A model generated the notes under the pieces. It searched no databases and was not told the origin of the DNA. It saw only the letters and a list, made by a program, of their open reading frames with translations. The position numbers and the translations under genes were made by a program. From the NCBI GenBank assembly GCA_045579705.1, contig JAZNMP010000024.1, positions 1-60,276 of the forward strand: 60,276 bases of DNA. Direction: 5' to 3'. Positions 14,471 to 23,415 of this stretch are shown piece by piece. This stretch comes from Lachnocurva sp045579705 (GTDB taxonomy: Bacteria > Bacillota > Clostridia > Lachnospirales > Lachnospiraceae). Numbering within the stretch: the first letter of the stretch is position 1; the number at the start of each line of letters is the position of its first letter.

Positions 14471-14495
14471 TTCTATGTATTTGTTAGGAAAAATC

Positions 14496-15923
14496 CTATA
14501 CGTATACAGTCTTAATCATATTTGTTGTTCCAGAAATACCGAGTGGGATACCTGCTGTAATGATTACTGTATCGCCTTCTTCGAGGAGCTTAGCATCCTC
14601 TGCACGATCGATAGCATGTGCAAAAAGCTCTTCTGCATCATTCTTCTCTTCGATAAGCATAGGTGTTACACCCCAGCAAAGGCCCATCTGACGCCATACT
14701 TTTTTCTTAATACAGCCAGCGATGATTGGGCTTTCTGGACGATATTTTGATACCATATGAGCTGTTCTACCAGACATAGTTACTGTCATGATAGCACTAG
14801 CATTAAGGTCACTAGACATAGTACAAGCTGAGTGAGAAACGGCATCTGTAACAGATGGGTTCTTAATAACCTCACGCTCTTTAAGTCTGCTTGTATAGTT
14901 GATATCCTGCTCTGTCTTTACAGCGATTCTAGCCATAGTGTCGCAAGCTTCTACTGGGTATTTACCAGCAGCTGTCTCACCTGAAAGCATGATAGCAGAT
15001 GTACCATCGTATACAGCGTTAGCTACGTCAGTAGCCTCAGCACGTGTAGGTCTAGGATTCTTCATCATAGAGTCAAGCATCTGTGTAGCTGTGATAACGA
15101 ACTTACCAGCCTTGTAACCCTTCTTGATGATCATCTTCTGGATAGCAGGTACATCTTCAAGAGGGATTTCAACACCCATGTCACCACGAGCAACCATAAC
15201 ACCGTCAGCCTCTTTGATAATAGCATCGATGTTCTTGATACCCTGATAGCTTTCGATCTTTGCGATGATCTGAATGTCATCTCCACCGTATTCCTTAAGG
15301 AATGCACGCATCTCTCTAACGTCATCAGCTGTACGTACGAATGAAGCAGCGATGAAATCGAATCCGTGCTGTACGCCAAAGATCAAGTCCTTTCTATCCT
15401 TAGGGCTCAAAAATGGCATTGTAAGGTCAACGTTAGGAACATTAACACCTTTACGATCTGAAATCTTACCACCGTTTACTACGCGGCACTTGATATCTGT
15501 AGAAGATACTTCGAGTACTTCCATATCGATAAGTCCGTCGTCGATAAGGATATGAACACCCTTCTCTACATCAGATGGAAGATCCTTGTAAGAGATACCT
15601 ACGATGTTCTCATTTCCTTCAACTTCTTTAGTAGTAAGTGTAAACTCCTGACCCTCTTTAAGAACTACGCTTCCCTTTTCGAATGTTGTAAGTCTAATCT
15701 CTGGTCCTTTAGTATCAAGCAAAGCAGCTACAGGTACATCGAGTTCTTCACGAACCTTCTCGAGCATTGCGAGTCTGTTCTCCTGCTCATCATAAAGTCC
15801 GTGTGAGAAGTTAAATCTTCCTACGTTCATTCCGGCATTGATAAGTGCCTTTAATGTCTCTTCTGAATCTGTTGATGGTCCTAAAGTACAAATGATTTTT
15901 GTTTTACGCGTATAATTCTTCAA
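14496..15923 (-). CDS. pyk: pyruvate kinase
   Basis: Converts phosphoenolpyruvate and ADP to pyruvate and ATP, the last step of glycolysis. The N-terminal KTKIICTLGPS motif, the TKGPEIR segment, the catalytic IAKIESYQGIKNIDAI region and MVARGDMGVEIP are all present. At 475 residues it is the short form without the extra C-terminal PEP-utiliser domain seen in Bacillus. The start codon is TTG, two bases after the htrA stop, with a GGGGG SD lying in the last htrA codons. Translation is therefore probably coupled to htrA, an unusual partner for a glycolytic gene. Confidence 0.95.
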   Translation of the reverse strand: MKNYTRKTKIICTLGPSTDSEETLKALINAGMNVGRFNFSHGLYDEQENRLAMLEKVREELDVPVAALLDTKGPEIRLTTFEKGSVVLKEGQEFTLTTKEVEGNENIVGISYKDLPSDVEKGVHILIDDGLIDMEVLEVSSTDIKCRVVNGGKISDRKGVNVPNVDLTMPFLSPKDRKDLIFGVQHGFDFIAASFVRTADDVREMRAFLKEYGGDDIQIIAKIESYQGIKNIDAIIKEADGVMVARGDMGVEIPLEDVPAIQKMIIKKGYKAGKFVITATQMLDSMMKNPRPTRAEATDVANAVYDGTSAIMLSGETAAGKYPVEACDTMARIAVKTEQDINYTSRLKEREVIKNPSVTDAVSHSACTMSSDLNASAIMTVTMSGRTAHMVSKYRPESPIIAGCIKKKVWRQMGLCWGVTPMLIEEKNDAEELFAHAIDRAEDAKLLEEGDTVIITAGIPLGISGTTNMIKTVYV

Positions 15924-15925
15924 CT

Positions 15926-17371
15926 TTAACGTCCCCCGTTAAAAAATTGTTTGATGTAATCCTCGAGAGAATTACTACTACTGCTACTATCTGAGTCACT
16001 GTCACGTTCCTCAGTTTTAGGTGCGTTCTTTGAATCACCCAGAGTCACTTCAATCTCCTTCTCCGCATAATTGTTAGAACGTACAGCGACTTTGATCTTA
16101 ATCTTATCGCCAACTTTCTGCTTCGAAATCAAATTCTTCATTTCACTCATAGATGTAATAGAAACACCCTTTATCCCTGTTATTATATCACCTTTGACAA
16201 TACCTGCCTTATCAGCGGCCTGACCTTTGATAGCTTCCGATACATAAACACCCTGAGGCATCTCATATCTCATTGCATTTTCAGAGCTAACATCAAAACC
16301 GTAAATTCCTAAATAAGCAGTACTCTCAGAACTACTAGCAGCGTCCTTTGAGTGATCGATTGTCTCCCCATTCATTAGTTTCTGAATGATAGATGATGCT
16401 GAACTGATAGGAATAGCATATCCCATTCCTTCTACACTAGTGTCAGAATACTTTGCAGAAATAATACCCACGACTTCACCATTCATATTTAGAAGCGCTC
16501 CGCCGGAGTTACCAGGGTTTACTGCAGCATCTGTCTGAATCAATTTGTTAGTGTATTTGCCACCTGACTCTTCATTCTGAAGTGTCACCTCACGATTAGT
16601 AGCAGATATAACACCTGTTGTTACAGATTGACCATATCCTAATGCGTTCCCTATTACTATAGCAGATTCTCCGACAGAAAGGTTATCAGAACTTCCTAGA
16701 GTTGCGACCTTAATTTTGTTAATTGTGCTAGAATCTATGTCTGAAACCTTAACTTTTATCACTGCAAGATCCGTTTCAGCGTCTGTTCCAACGACTTCTG
16801 CGCTTACAGCGTTGTCATCACAAAATGTCACAGTAAGTGACTGAGAATTAACAACCACATGATTATTTGTTGCTACATAAATATAATTTGCATCCTGAGA
16901 AACGATAATTCCTGATCCAGCTGACTCTGACGGTTTCTCGAAACTTCCAAATACGCTTCTATACTCTGTAACCGACATATTTGTAACCTGAACGATAGCC
17001 GGCATAACATTGTTTACAATATCTGAGACATCTGTAACAGTTGTCGCTGTAGACACCTTTGTAGAATTCAAACTTCCTTTTCCTGAAGAAAGTGATGCTA
17101 CGGCAGAATTATCTGACTTTGACGAACCGCTTCTGTTTCCAAAAGATGTAACGCCTCTAAAGACTAAACCTGAAACCAATCCAAAAACCAACGCTACGCA
17201 AACTACTTTACCCATAAACCAGCCGAAACCAGTTCTGTCTTTGTGTTTCTTTACCGGGTCCTGTACCGGAGGTACTGGTGGTACTGAATTATAAATATAT
17301 CCTTCCTGCTTATCTCCTTCTCCATTTCCCTGATCTGAATCTCCGTTGAAGCCTCTCTCGTATAAACTCAT
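15926..17371 (-). CDS. htrA: HtrA/DegP-like membrane serine protease
   Basis: A 481-residue envelope quality-control protease. It has a cytoplasmic Pro-rich N-terminus, one membrane segment (about 50-73), and a trypsin-like domain with the triad His171 (TNNHVV), Asp201 (TDLAVI) and Ser289 (GNSGGA). One PDZ domain follows (about 350-440), then a Ser/Asp-rich tail. I take 17371 rather than the GTG at 17380 because AGAGGTGG is correctly spaced for it. Substrate is presumably misfolded exported protein. Two TTCACA direct repeats overlap the likely -35. It is followed immediately by pyk. Confidence 0.92.
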   Translation of the reverse strand: MSLYERGFNGDSDQGNGEGDKQEGYIYNSVPPVPPVQDPVKKHKDRTGFGWFMGKVVCVALVFGLVSGLVFRGVTSFGNRSGSSKSDNSAVASLSSGKGSLNSTKVSTATTVTDVSDIVNNVMPAIVQVTNMSVTEYRSVFGSFEKPSESAGSGIIVSQDANYIYVATNNHVVVNSQSLTVTFCDDNAVSAEVVGTDAETDLAVIKVKVSDIDSSTINKIKVATLGSSDNLSVGESAIVIGNALGYGQSVTTGVISATNREVTLQNEESGGKYTNKLIQTDAAVNPGNSGGALLNMNGEVVGIISAKYSDTSVEGMGYAIPISSASSIIQKLMNGETIDHSKDAASSSESTAYLGIYGFDVSSENAMRYEMPQGVYVSEAIKGQAADKAGIVKGDIITGIKGVSITSMSEMKNLISKQKVGDKIKIKVAVRSNNYAEKEIEVTLGDSKNAPKTEERDSDSDSSSSSNSLEDYIKQFFNGGR

Positions 17372-17411
17372 AGATGCCACCTCTTTCTGTTTAAGTAAAT
17401 TTCATTTTTTT

Positions 17412-17443
17412 AGTATAAGGAACATCTGTGAACGAAATGTGAA
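17412..17443 (-). promoter_or_regulatory. htrA promoter region with TTCACA direct repeats
   Basis: Minus-strand TATACT at 17412-17417 is a likely -10. Two TTCACA copies, at 17427-17432 and 17438-17443, are 11 bases apart (one helical turn) and overlap the -35 position, which itself is poor. Such tandem half-sites suit an OmpR-type response regulator. B. subtilis htrA-type promoters carry TTTTCACA-like repeats linked to CssR. Confidence 0.4.
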
Positions 17444-17461
17444 GAAAATAAGGACTTTTCT

Positions 17462-18928
17462 TTAATCAAATAAACTATAATTCCAAACTCCAAGTGGAAG
17501 GTTTTGATTATAGAATTCATCCCCATCTTCAAATCTAATCTTGTCACTCGTACCCTTTGGCCCATATACATTTAGCAAATTATCATGTGATTCTTTCGAA
17601 CTCTCCGGTGTACTCGAAGCTCTGCTTACTACTACTCCCGGTTCATACACAACTCTGTATCCGGCATTTCTTACTCGTAAGCAGAAATCCAGCATAGCAT
17701 CTCTGCCGAGCAGCCCACGTCTAAAGCCTCCCAGCTTTCTGTATATTTTTTCATCTATCATACAGAATCCCGGGTCTACCATACTGACATCCTGTGCCAG
17801 ACAAATTCTGTCTTCATAACCCCTGTCTCGAACTTTCTGACCTGCACACGCTGGATAAATCACGCCGTCTTTATCATAGATGTATCCACAGTTTAGGATC
17901 TTTGAACCATGTACAAACATACCACCTACTACAGCTACATCCCACTGCTTCAGATGTGCATACATCCTCTCCAATGCTCTATCATAATTCTGTATCTTAA
18001 CATCTTTGTCTTTTAGAACCAGGAAATCATTTTTCTTTAAAGCGTAATCAGCTCCACGTCTTTCCCATTTCCAGTTCTGATGTGCTCTATCGCTAACCAC
18101 TCTACCAGCAACACGGTTTCGATTCATATATCGCTCAGATATAGTCTTTAGTGCGACATATCGTTCCTTCCGAATCGCATCTGATGACCGTTCTATATCG
18201 CGAATCCGCTTATGATACATAAGTCCATCCAGATGTTCTACACGATAATTATGTGAAGGATGTCTGATATCTTTGTATTTACGATACACCTCCAGCATTC
18301 TAAGCTGGTAGTCATACAGTTCTCCATAATACAGGTCTTCGTTTAAGAATCCTGTCTTTCTAAGCAACGTCATTGATACGAAAAAAGCTTGATCAAAATA
18401 ATACGATTGCACTAATAGCTCCGGACTGAATCCTCCGAGGAAATGTGGATGCATCCTCGTACCATCTATGATTTCATCATAATCCGTATAGATGAGGTCC
18501 GGAGACGTCACCTTCCACTGACGCAATCTGTTTCCTGAAGCAGCCTTCGTTAAATCATCAAAGTCTAATTCCTTGTTCTCCGGTATCAGAGTCGAAATGC
18601 AATGTTCTTCAACACGGCGCAGGATGTCCGGAGACAGCAAATCATATTGCCCTAAGAAAAGACAATAGTCCCCGCCTATCAGACGGAGACCAACGTTATA
18701 TGCCTCAGAGTTATTCATAACTCTGCTTAATTTCTTATATGTGAGTCTACCATCCCTAGGCATAATTTCATCGATTAGCGTAGGAATAGTAGAATAATGG
18801 TTAGAATCTAGTACGATGACCTCATAGTTCATGTAAAAAAGGTCGCAGATAGACTGTAATGTTTCCTTAAACATAGAAGCATCTGTGTCAACTGTATGTA
18901 CTAATATAGAAAATCTAACTTCATTCAT
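17462..18928 (-). CDS. family 2 glycosyltransferase-like protein
   Basis: A 488-residue cytoplasmic glycosyltransferase. The N-terminal GT-A fold has FSILVHTVDTDASMFKETL, a VIVLDSN strand, and NNSEAYNVGLRLIGGDYCLFLG, which corresponds to the usual DD/DxD region although the metal-binding motif is not classical. The second half resembles the C-terminal domain of rhamnosyl/GT2 enzymes (FRRGLLGRDAMLDFCLRVRNAGYRVVYEPGVVV). It lies ten bases after the GtrA-pyrophosphorylase fusion and probably ends the polysaccharide operon. Donor and acceptor cannot be deduced; rhamnose is plausible from the locus. Confidence 0.75.
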   Translation of the reverse strand: MNEVRFSILVHTVDTDASMFKETLQSICDLFYMNYEVIVLDSNHYSTIPTLIDEIMPRDGRLTYKKLSRVMNNSEAYNVGLRLIGGDYCLFLGQYDLLSPDILRRVEEHCISTLIPENKELDFDDLTKAASGNRLRQWKVTSPDLIYTDYDEIIDGTRMHPHFLGGFSPELLVQSYYFDQAFFVSMTLLRKTGFLNEDLYYGELYDYQLRMLEVYRKYKDIRHPSHNYRVEHLDGLMYHKRIRDIERSSDAIRKERYVALKTISERYMNRNRVAGRVVSDRAHQNWKWERRGADYALKKNDFLVLKDKDVKIQNYDRALERMYAHLKQWDVAVVGGMFVHGSKILNCGYIYDKDGVIYPACAGQKVRDRGYEDRICLAQDVSMVDPGFCMIDEKIYRKLGGFRRGLLGRDAMLDFCLRVRNAGYRVVYEPGVVVSRASSTPESSKESHDNLLNVYGPKGTSDKIRFEDGDEFYNQNLPLGVWNYSLFD

Positions 18929-18938
18929 CCTTTAACCC

Positions 18939-20690
18939 TTATAAGATAACTCCATTTTTCTCTAAAAGTTCTCGAGCTGAATCTAGTGAGTCTTTTCCAT
19001 GAAGATTCTTTATAGGCGCAAATTCTTTCTCACGCTCTACCTCAAATGGAAGACAGTTGTTCATCAAACGAACCATATCTACTACGAGAGTTTCAAACTT
19101 GTAACCATTTGGTTCTTCAGGCTTAACAAGCTTTGCATTCTCATCGATGTATGGAATCTTTTTCTCAACAACATGAACCGGAAGAATCTTCTCTACTATT
19201 TCTTCAAGTCTATCCAACTTGAAAACATAATTCAAGATTACACCAAATCCATATACTAGTATACCATTTTCATCACGTAGATTTGCCATTTCATCTGTAA
19301 GTTCATAGTACTCGATTACGCTAGGCTGGTTGTTTTCCATACACATAACACCCATCTTTTCCTCTGGGTAAGCCTTACGTACAACCTTTGCACCAGAATT
19401 GTAGCCAGATTCAATCGTAGCACCTACGAATACCGGATCAGCCATCTTCTGAAGTGGATTATCCACTGAAAAGATATTAATCCATTCTACGCCTCTTCTC
19501 TTCATATCATCGAGAAGTCCAGCCTTCTTCATTGATGAGAACCAGCCACCATTTCCGTTTGGTGAAGTAGCAATTCTACCTTTATCTTCCATATACAACT
19601 TGCCGTTATAATCTACAGCTGCTGCCATCTCCTGTGCGAAGAAACCAATATCCTCTTTAGGATATCCAAAATAATCATGCTTCTCAAAGAAGTCTCTAGT
19701 TTCTGCATCATTCTTCTCGCTAGTCATGATGTAAAGTGGAATTGAAGCTCCCTCTGCTTCTTTTTTCACTACCATCAAATTATCAACTAGTCTCTGGAAG
19801 AGGAAATATTCCTTTGTAAGACCAAAATTCAATTCTCCCTTTGGCTTATCGAGTCCGAGACGGGTTCCCATTCCGCCTGCCAGAAGTACACAAGCAACTT
19901 TTCCGCTCTTTAGCGCTTCAGTTCCAACTGCACGATACTCGTCTTCCTTTGCAGCAATTTCATCGATGCTCTTAGCTGGTAAAGGTCTAACCTCACCACT
20001 TTCTGTTTTTGTAGGATTCTGTGCTTCTTCAATCTCTTTGAAGTTCAACTCCGAAATCTGTTTAAGCAGCATCTGCTGACTTAATTCACTGAGCTCATCA
20101 AAGTACTTAAGTACATGAAGCTGCCCTTTCTCCTCGAGGACTTTTCTAGCCTCTTCAAAATTAATCATACTCTTATCCTTTCCCTTTCGGCCAGCGAATT
20201 TAACAACTTCTTTGTGCTTCCTAAAAACAATTAATTTACTAAACGCATAGTTTAACGCGATAACGATAACCTGACTGCATAGCTTCACTGGCATATTTGG
20301 AAGACTCAGTCTTCCTATGAAAAAGTATAGCATCCACTCTTCGATAAACAGAGTTATGAGTCTTCCTGTAGAGAAGCTCCACATTTGCATAAAGAATGCC
20401 GCTATTCCTTTAACATGCGAAACAAATACGTATCTACGATTCGTAATAAAAGCAAATGCTGTTGCGAATACCCACGATAGAGCATTCGAAACCAAGATAT
20501 TCCAACTGAAATTTTCTGTAAACAGAGCATACGTGAATATCGAGATCAAAAATGTTCCGATTCCAAAGACTGAATAGCAAAGTAATTCTCTATTCTTTCT
20601 ATAGATTGGGAACATCACCGCTCTAGCATTCGGATGATTCTTAAAACACCATTCAAATGTGCTATCGAGCATATCGTATGGTCTTTTCAT
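18939..20690 (-). CDS. GtrA-like membrane domain fused to a UDP-sugar pyrophosphorylase
   Basis: A 583-residue two-domain protein. Residues 1-174 form a GtrA-like domain with about four membrane segments (for example YSVFGIGTFLISIFTYALF and ALSWVFATAFAFITNRRYVF), a family linked to lipid-linked sugar flipping. Residues 175-583 are a complete UDPGP-family nucleotidyltransferase with LLAGGMGTRLGLDKPKG (about 269-285), which would make UDP-GlcNAc, UDP-GalNAc or UDP-glucose. I take 20690 as start (CAGGA SD) because the frame upstream overlaps the preceding gene. The second domain begins exactly at a Met (20168) preceded by AAAGGA, so internal initiation could also give a free enzyme. Confidence 0.8.
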   Translation of the reverse strand: MKRPYDMLDSTFEWCFKNHPNARAVMFPIYRKNRELLCYSVFGIGTFLISIFTYALFTENFSWNILVSNALSWVFATAFAFITNRRYVFVSHVKGIAAFFMQMWSFSTGRLITLFIEEWMLYFFIGRLSLPNMPVKLCSQVIVIALNYAFSKLIVFRKHKEVVKFAGRKGKDKSMINFEEARKVLEEKGQLHVLKYFDELSELSQQMLLKQISELNFKEIEEAQNPTKTESGEVRPLPAKSIDEIAAKEDEYRAVGTEALKSGKVACVLLAGGMGTRLGLDKPKGELNFGLTKEYFLFQRLVDNLMVVKKEAEGASIPLYIMTSEKNDAETRDFFEKHDYFGYPKEDIGFFAQEMAAAVDYNGKLYMEDKGRIATSPNGNGGWFSSMKKAGLLDDMKRRGVEWINIFSVDNPLQKMADPVFVGATIESGYNSGAKVVRKAYPEEKMGVMCMENNQPSVIEYYELTDEMANLRDENGILVYGFGVILNYVFKLDRLEEIVEKILPVHVVEKKIPYIDENAKLVKPEEPNGYKFETLVVDMVRLMNNCLPFEVEREKEFAPIKNLHGKDSLDSARELLEKNGVIL

Positions 20691-20712
20691 ACACTGTCCT
20701 GTCTTTCTCTTT

Positions 20713-21927
20713 CTAAAGAAGACTTTCTGCCATAGAAATGATTTCCAGATATGACGTCTTCCTATCGAAGCGCTTTTCACACAGCTTACGGGCATTCTCA
20801 CCCATCTTGCTGGTAATTTCTCGATTCTCGTAAAAATAAAGTATAGCTTTCTTTAGCACTTCTACATCTTCTGCTTCAATATTGATTCCAACTTCATTTG
20901 AATCAATAAGGGACTTAGCTACATCGTTCTCTAAAGTGTTTAACACTGCACTGCCTGATGCGAGATAGTCACCTACTTTATTTGCGATACTCTGAGGAGC
21001 ACCTTTAATAAAAGAGTTAAGTGCGACTTCAGACTTTGTTAAATAAGCCGCCATAATAGGGTACTGCGTATAGCCCAAAAAATCAATATTTTTTGCACCT
21101 AAATCAGTTTTTAGTTTCTTCATTTCCTCGAAACGCGGGCCAGTACCCAGTATTTTTATTTTAATATTTTCATAGCCATCACGGCAAAGCTCAGCCGCAG
21201 CCTTTATCAAAGTATCGATATCATAGCTTTTTCCTATGGATCCAGCATATGTAACCCAGAACTCCTCAGCGCCCTTATCGATGGAATCGATGTTATCGCG
21301 AACGCCCTGGTCGAAGATGTCCATATCGCATCCTACATATACAGTCTTCATAGGCAAATCTCTATGATTGTATTTCACAGCTCTCTCTGTATAGTCTTCT
21401 GAAGTTCCTATCGCAGCTGAAGCCTTTGCATATACATTCTCAGCATCTTTGAAAAAAGAAGGGAAGATGACCTTACGAAGGAGCTTATTTTTTACAACCA
21501 TCTCCATAGCTTCTGGCCATAAATCCTCAATATCAACAATGAGAGGAATATGTCTCTCTTCACAGTAATCAGCTACAGCACTAGCGACATCGTTCTGTGG
21601 AATAGAGCAATAGATAACATCATACTCATTCTTACGAAGATACTCTACAGTCTTTCCAACAGCGCCTTTGTTGCTGATGATACGTCTGATATCTATGTTC
21701 TTCTTATACGGTTTAACATCTATAAAAGATGTCTTAAAAGGATAGTTCTGTGACAGAATCAGCTCCTTATCACGAGGAGCTTTTTTAAAATGCTGAAATG
21801 ATGTGCCGATCAGGTCTACATCCCAGCCTTTGTCACTAAACATCTTTGCAATATAATAAAATCTCGATGGGCCCGGTTCACATGGAAGCCAGCCATATCC
21901 CAGAGAAACTATTCCTATCTTTGGCAT
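20713..21927 (-). CDS. GT4-type glycosyltransferase
   Basis: A 404-residue GT-B fold cytoplasmic enzyme. The N-terminal domain resembles WbuB-like proteins (GPSRFYYIAKMFSDKGWDVD, LIVDIEDLWPEAM). The C-terminal nucleotide-sugar domain has VTYAGSIGKSYDIDTLIKA and KILGTGPRFEEM, with a long SxxALNSF/PQSIANKVGDYLASG segment in place of the usual EPxGxxxxE motif. It adds a sugar during glycan repeat synthesis; which sugar is unknown. It starts one base after the phosphoglycosyl transferase stop and shares that transcript. Confidence 0.82.
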   Translation of the reverse strand: MPKIGIVSLGYGWLPCEPGPSRFYYIAKMFSDKGWDVDLIGTSFQHFKKAPRDKELILSQNYPFKTSFIDVKPYKKNIDIRRIISNKGAVGKTVEYLRKNEYDVIYCSIPQNDVASAVADYCEERHIPLIVDIEDLWPEAMEMVVKNKLLRKVIFPSFFKDAENVYAKASAAIGTSEDYTERAVKYNHRDLPMKTVYVGCDMDIFDQGVRDNIDSIDKGAEEFWVTYAGSIGKSYDIDTLIKAAAELCRDGYENIKIKILGTGPRFEEMKKLKTDLGAKNIDFLGYTQYPIMAAYLTKSEVALNSFIKGAPQSIANKVGDYLASGSAVLNTLENDVAKSLIDSNEVGINIEAEDVEVLKKAILYFYENREITSKMGENARKLCEKRFDRKTSYLEIISMAESLL

Positions 21928-21928
21928 A

Positions 21929-23353
21929 TTACTCTTTGTCCTTGCTCTTTTCTATTTCATACTGAATGTCTTCTTCAGTAATTACTTTATCAAAGCCTTC
22001 TGTACTCTCCTTCTCAAAGAGGATTCGAACTGTCATAAGGATGATTTTGAAATCCAGGAAGAATGAATATTCTTCGATGTACATCAAATCATATTTAAGC
22101 TTGTCCAGTGCTGTTGTGTTGTATTTACCATAAATCTGAGCATAGCCGGTCAAACCGCCCTTTACCTTCTCGCGGTAAACGAACTCAGGCACAAGCTTCT
22201 TATACTTCTCAACATGTTCTACTCTTTCAGGACGAGGTCCGACTATAGACATCTCACCCTTCAGAATATTTATAAGCTGTGGCAACTCATCTGCACGACA
22301 TGCACGGATAAAGTTTCCAACCTTTGTGATACGTGGGTCATGATCAGTAGCTGGTATTACACCTTTGGCTTCTGCATCAACGATCATTGAACGGAATTTA
22401 AGGATATCAAATTCCTTCCCTCCACGAGTGACACGCTTCTGTCTGTAGAAAATAGGTCCATGATCTTCAAGTTTAATAGCTATAGCGATTCCAATCCAAA
22501 GCGGAGACAGAATGATTAAAGCTATCAGTGAAAGCAGTATATCAAACGTACGCTTTACAAATCTCTGTCCTATCGTCATTCCGAGACCTTTGACCAGAGA
22601 AAGAGGTGTATCAAACAAACTGATATCCTCTGCACCTGTTGTAATGATATCTGAAATCTTTGGAGTGAGATAAGTACGAACTCCTTTTGCATAGCAATAC
22701 TTCAGAATATCATTACGAAGTTCTGCCGGAATATCTGAAATGATTACAGCGTCATAATCCTTAATCATATTTTTCAGTTCATCGAGACCGACATCTGCAG
22801 AGACCAGTTTATCCACATGATATTTTCCAGTATTTCCCTGAGTGCTGTCGAATTTAAGTTTCAAACTTACAGATCTCTCATCACCATAAATCATCAGCAT
22901 ATGCATAGGCACATACAGGCTGTGATAATAATAGGTGTAAATCACACAAAGCACGAGCGCGATTGGAAACTCTGCCAATGTCAGAAGAAGCATTCCCTTA
23001 ATCGGAAGTACGATATTCGCGATTAGAGAAAGCTGGAGATATGTAAGTACATTCGTTGCTGCTATCGCAAACCACTGTAGTAGTACGATATCAAACAGTT
23101 TTCTATATCCAAATCTATCACCTTCATCCAGATGGAGAATCATAGCCATGATAGATGCGTATATTCCAACTAATACAAACTTACCTCTACCGAAGTACAT
23201 ATTTGTTCCAAAATATGGAGTTCGATATAGATATTTCCAAAAATAGTAATAAGCCACCGCAAGAACTGCGAGCTCAAAGAGCTGTTCCAGTCTTCTTACA
23301 ATGACTTTTTCATCTTCTATATAATTATTTTTATCAAAAATAGTTTTACTCAT
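21929..23353 (-). CDS. polyprenyl-phosphate sugar-1-phosphate transferase (first of two)
   Basis: A 474-residue WcaJ/WbaP-type enzyme that starts glycan assembly by moving a sugar-1-phosphate onto undecaprenyl phosphate. The N-terminal half has several membrane segments and a CoA-binding-like domain. The C-terminal Bac_transf domain has EDHGPIFYRQKRVTRGGKEF, ILKFRSM, RADELPQLINILKGEMSIVGPRP and KGGLTGYAQIYG. The start has no recognisable SD: the preceding bases are CTTCTAATATTAAGCTT. A 13-bp hairpin lies just upstream. It is immediately followed by the GT4 gene. Confidence 0.88.
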   Translation of the reverse strand: MSKTIFDKNNYIEDEKVIVRRLEQLFELAVLAVAYYYFWKYLYRTPYFGTNMYFGRGKFVLVGIYASIMAMILHLDEGDRFGYRKLFDIVLLQWFAIAATNVLTYLQLSLIANIVLPIKGMLLLTLAEFPIALVLCVIYTYYYHSLYVPMHMLMIYGDERSVSLKLKFDSTQGNTGKYHVDKLVSADVGLDELKNMIKDYDAVIISDIPAELRNDILKYCYAKGVRTYLTPKISDIITTGAEDISLFDTPLSLVKGLGMTIGQRFVKRTFDILLSLIALIILSPLWIGIAIAIKLEDHGPIFYRQKRVTRGGKEFDILKFRSMIVDAEAKGVIPATDHDPRITKVGNFIRACRADELPQLINILKGEMSIVGPRPERVEHVEKYKKLVPEFVYREKVKGGLTGYAQIYGKYNTTALDKLKYDLMYIEEYSFFLDFKIILMTVRILFEKESTEGFDKVITEEDIQYEIEKSKDKE

Positions 23354-23375
23354 AAGCTTAATATTAGAAGATACA

Positions 23376-23409
23376 ATATTTCTGGTCGAGTTTCCCCGAC
23401 CAGAAATAT
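23376..23409 (-). terminator. 13-bp hairpin between the LCP gene and a sugar transferase
   Basis: ATATTTCTGGTCG at 23376-23388 and CGACCAGAAATAT at 23397-23409 are exact reverse complements with an 8-base loop. On the minus strand the stem is followed by TGTATCTTCT, a weak T-tract. It lies immediately after the LCP stop and within the leader of the next gene, so it may be a partial terminator or an RNA-processing or stabilising element. Confidence 0.55.
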
Positions 23410-23415
23410 CATACG

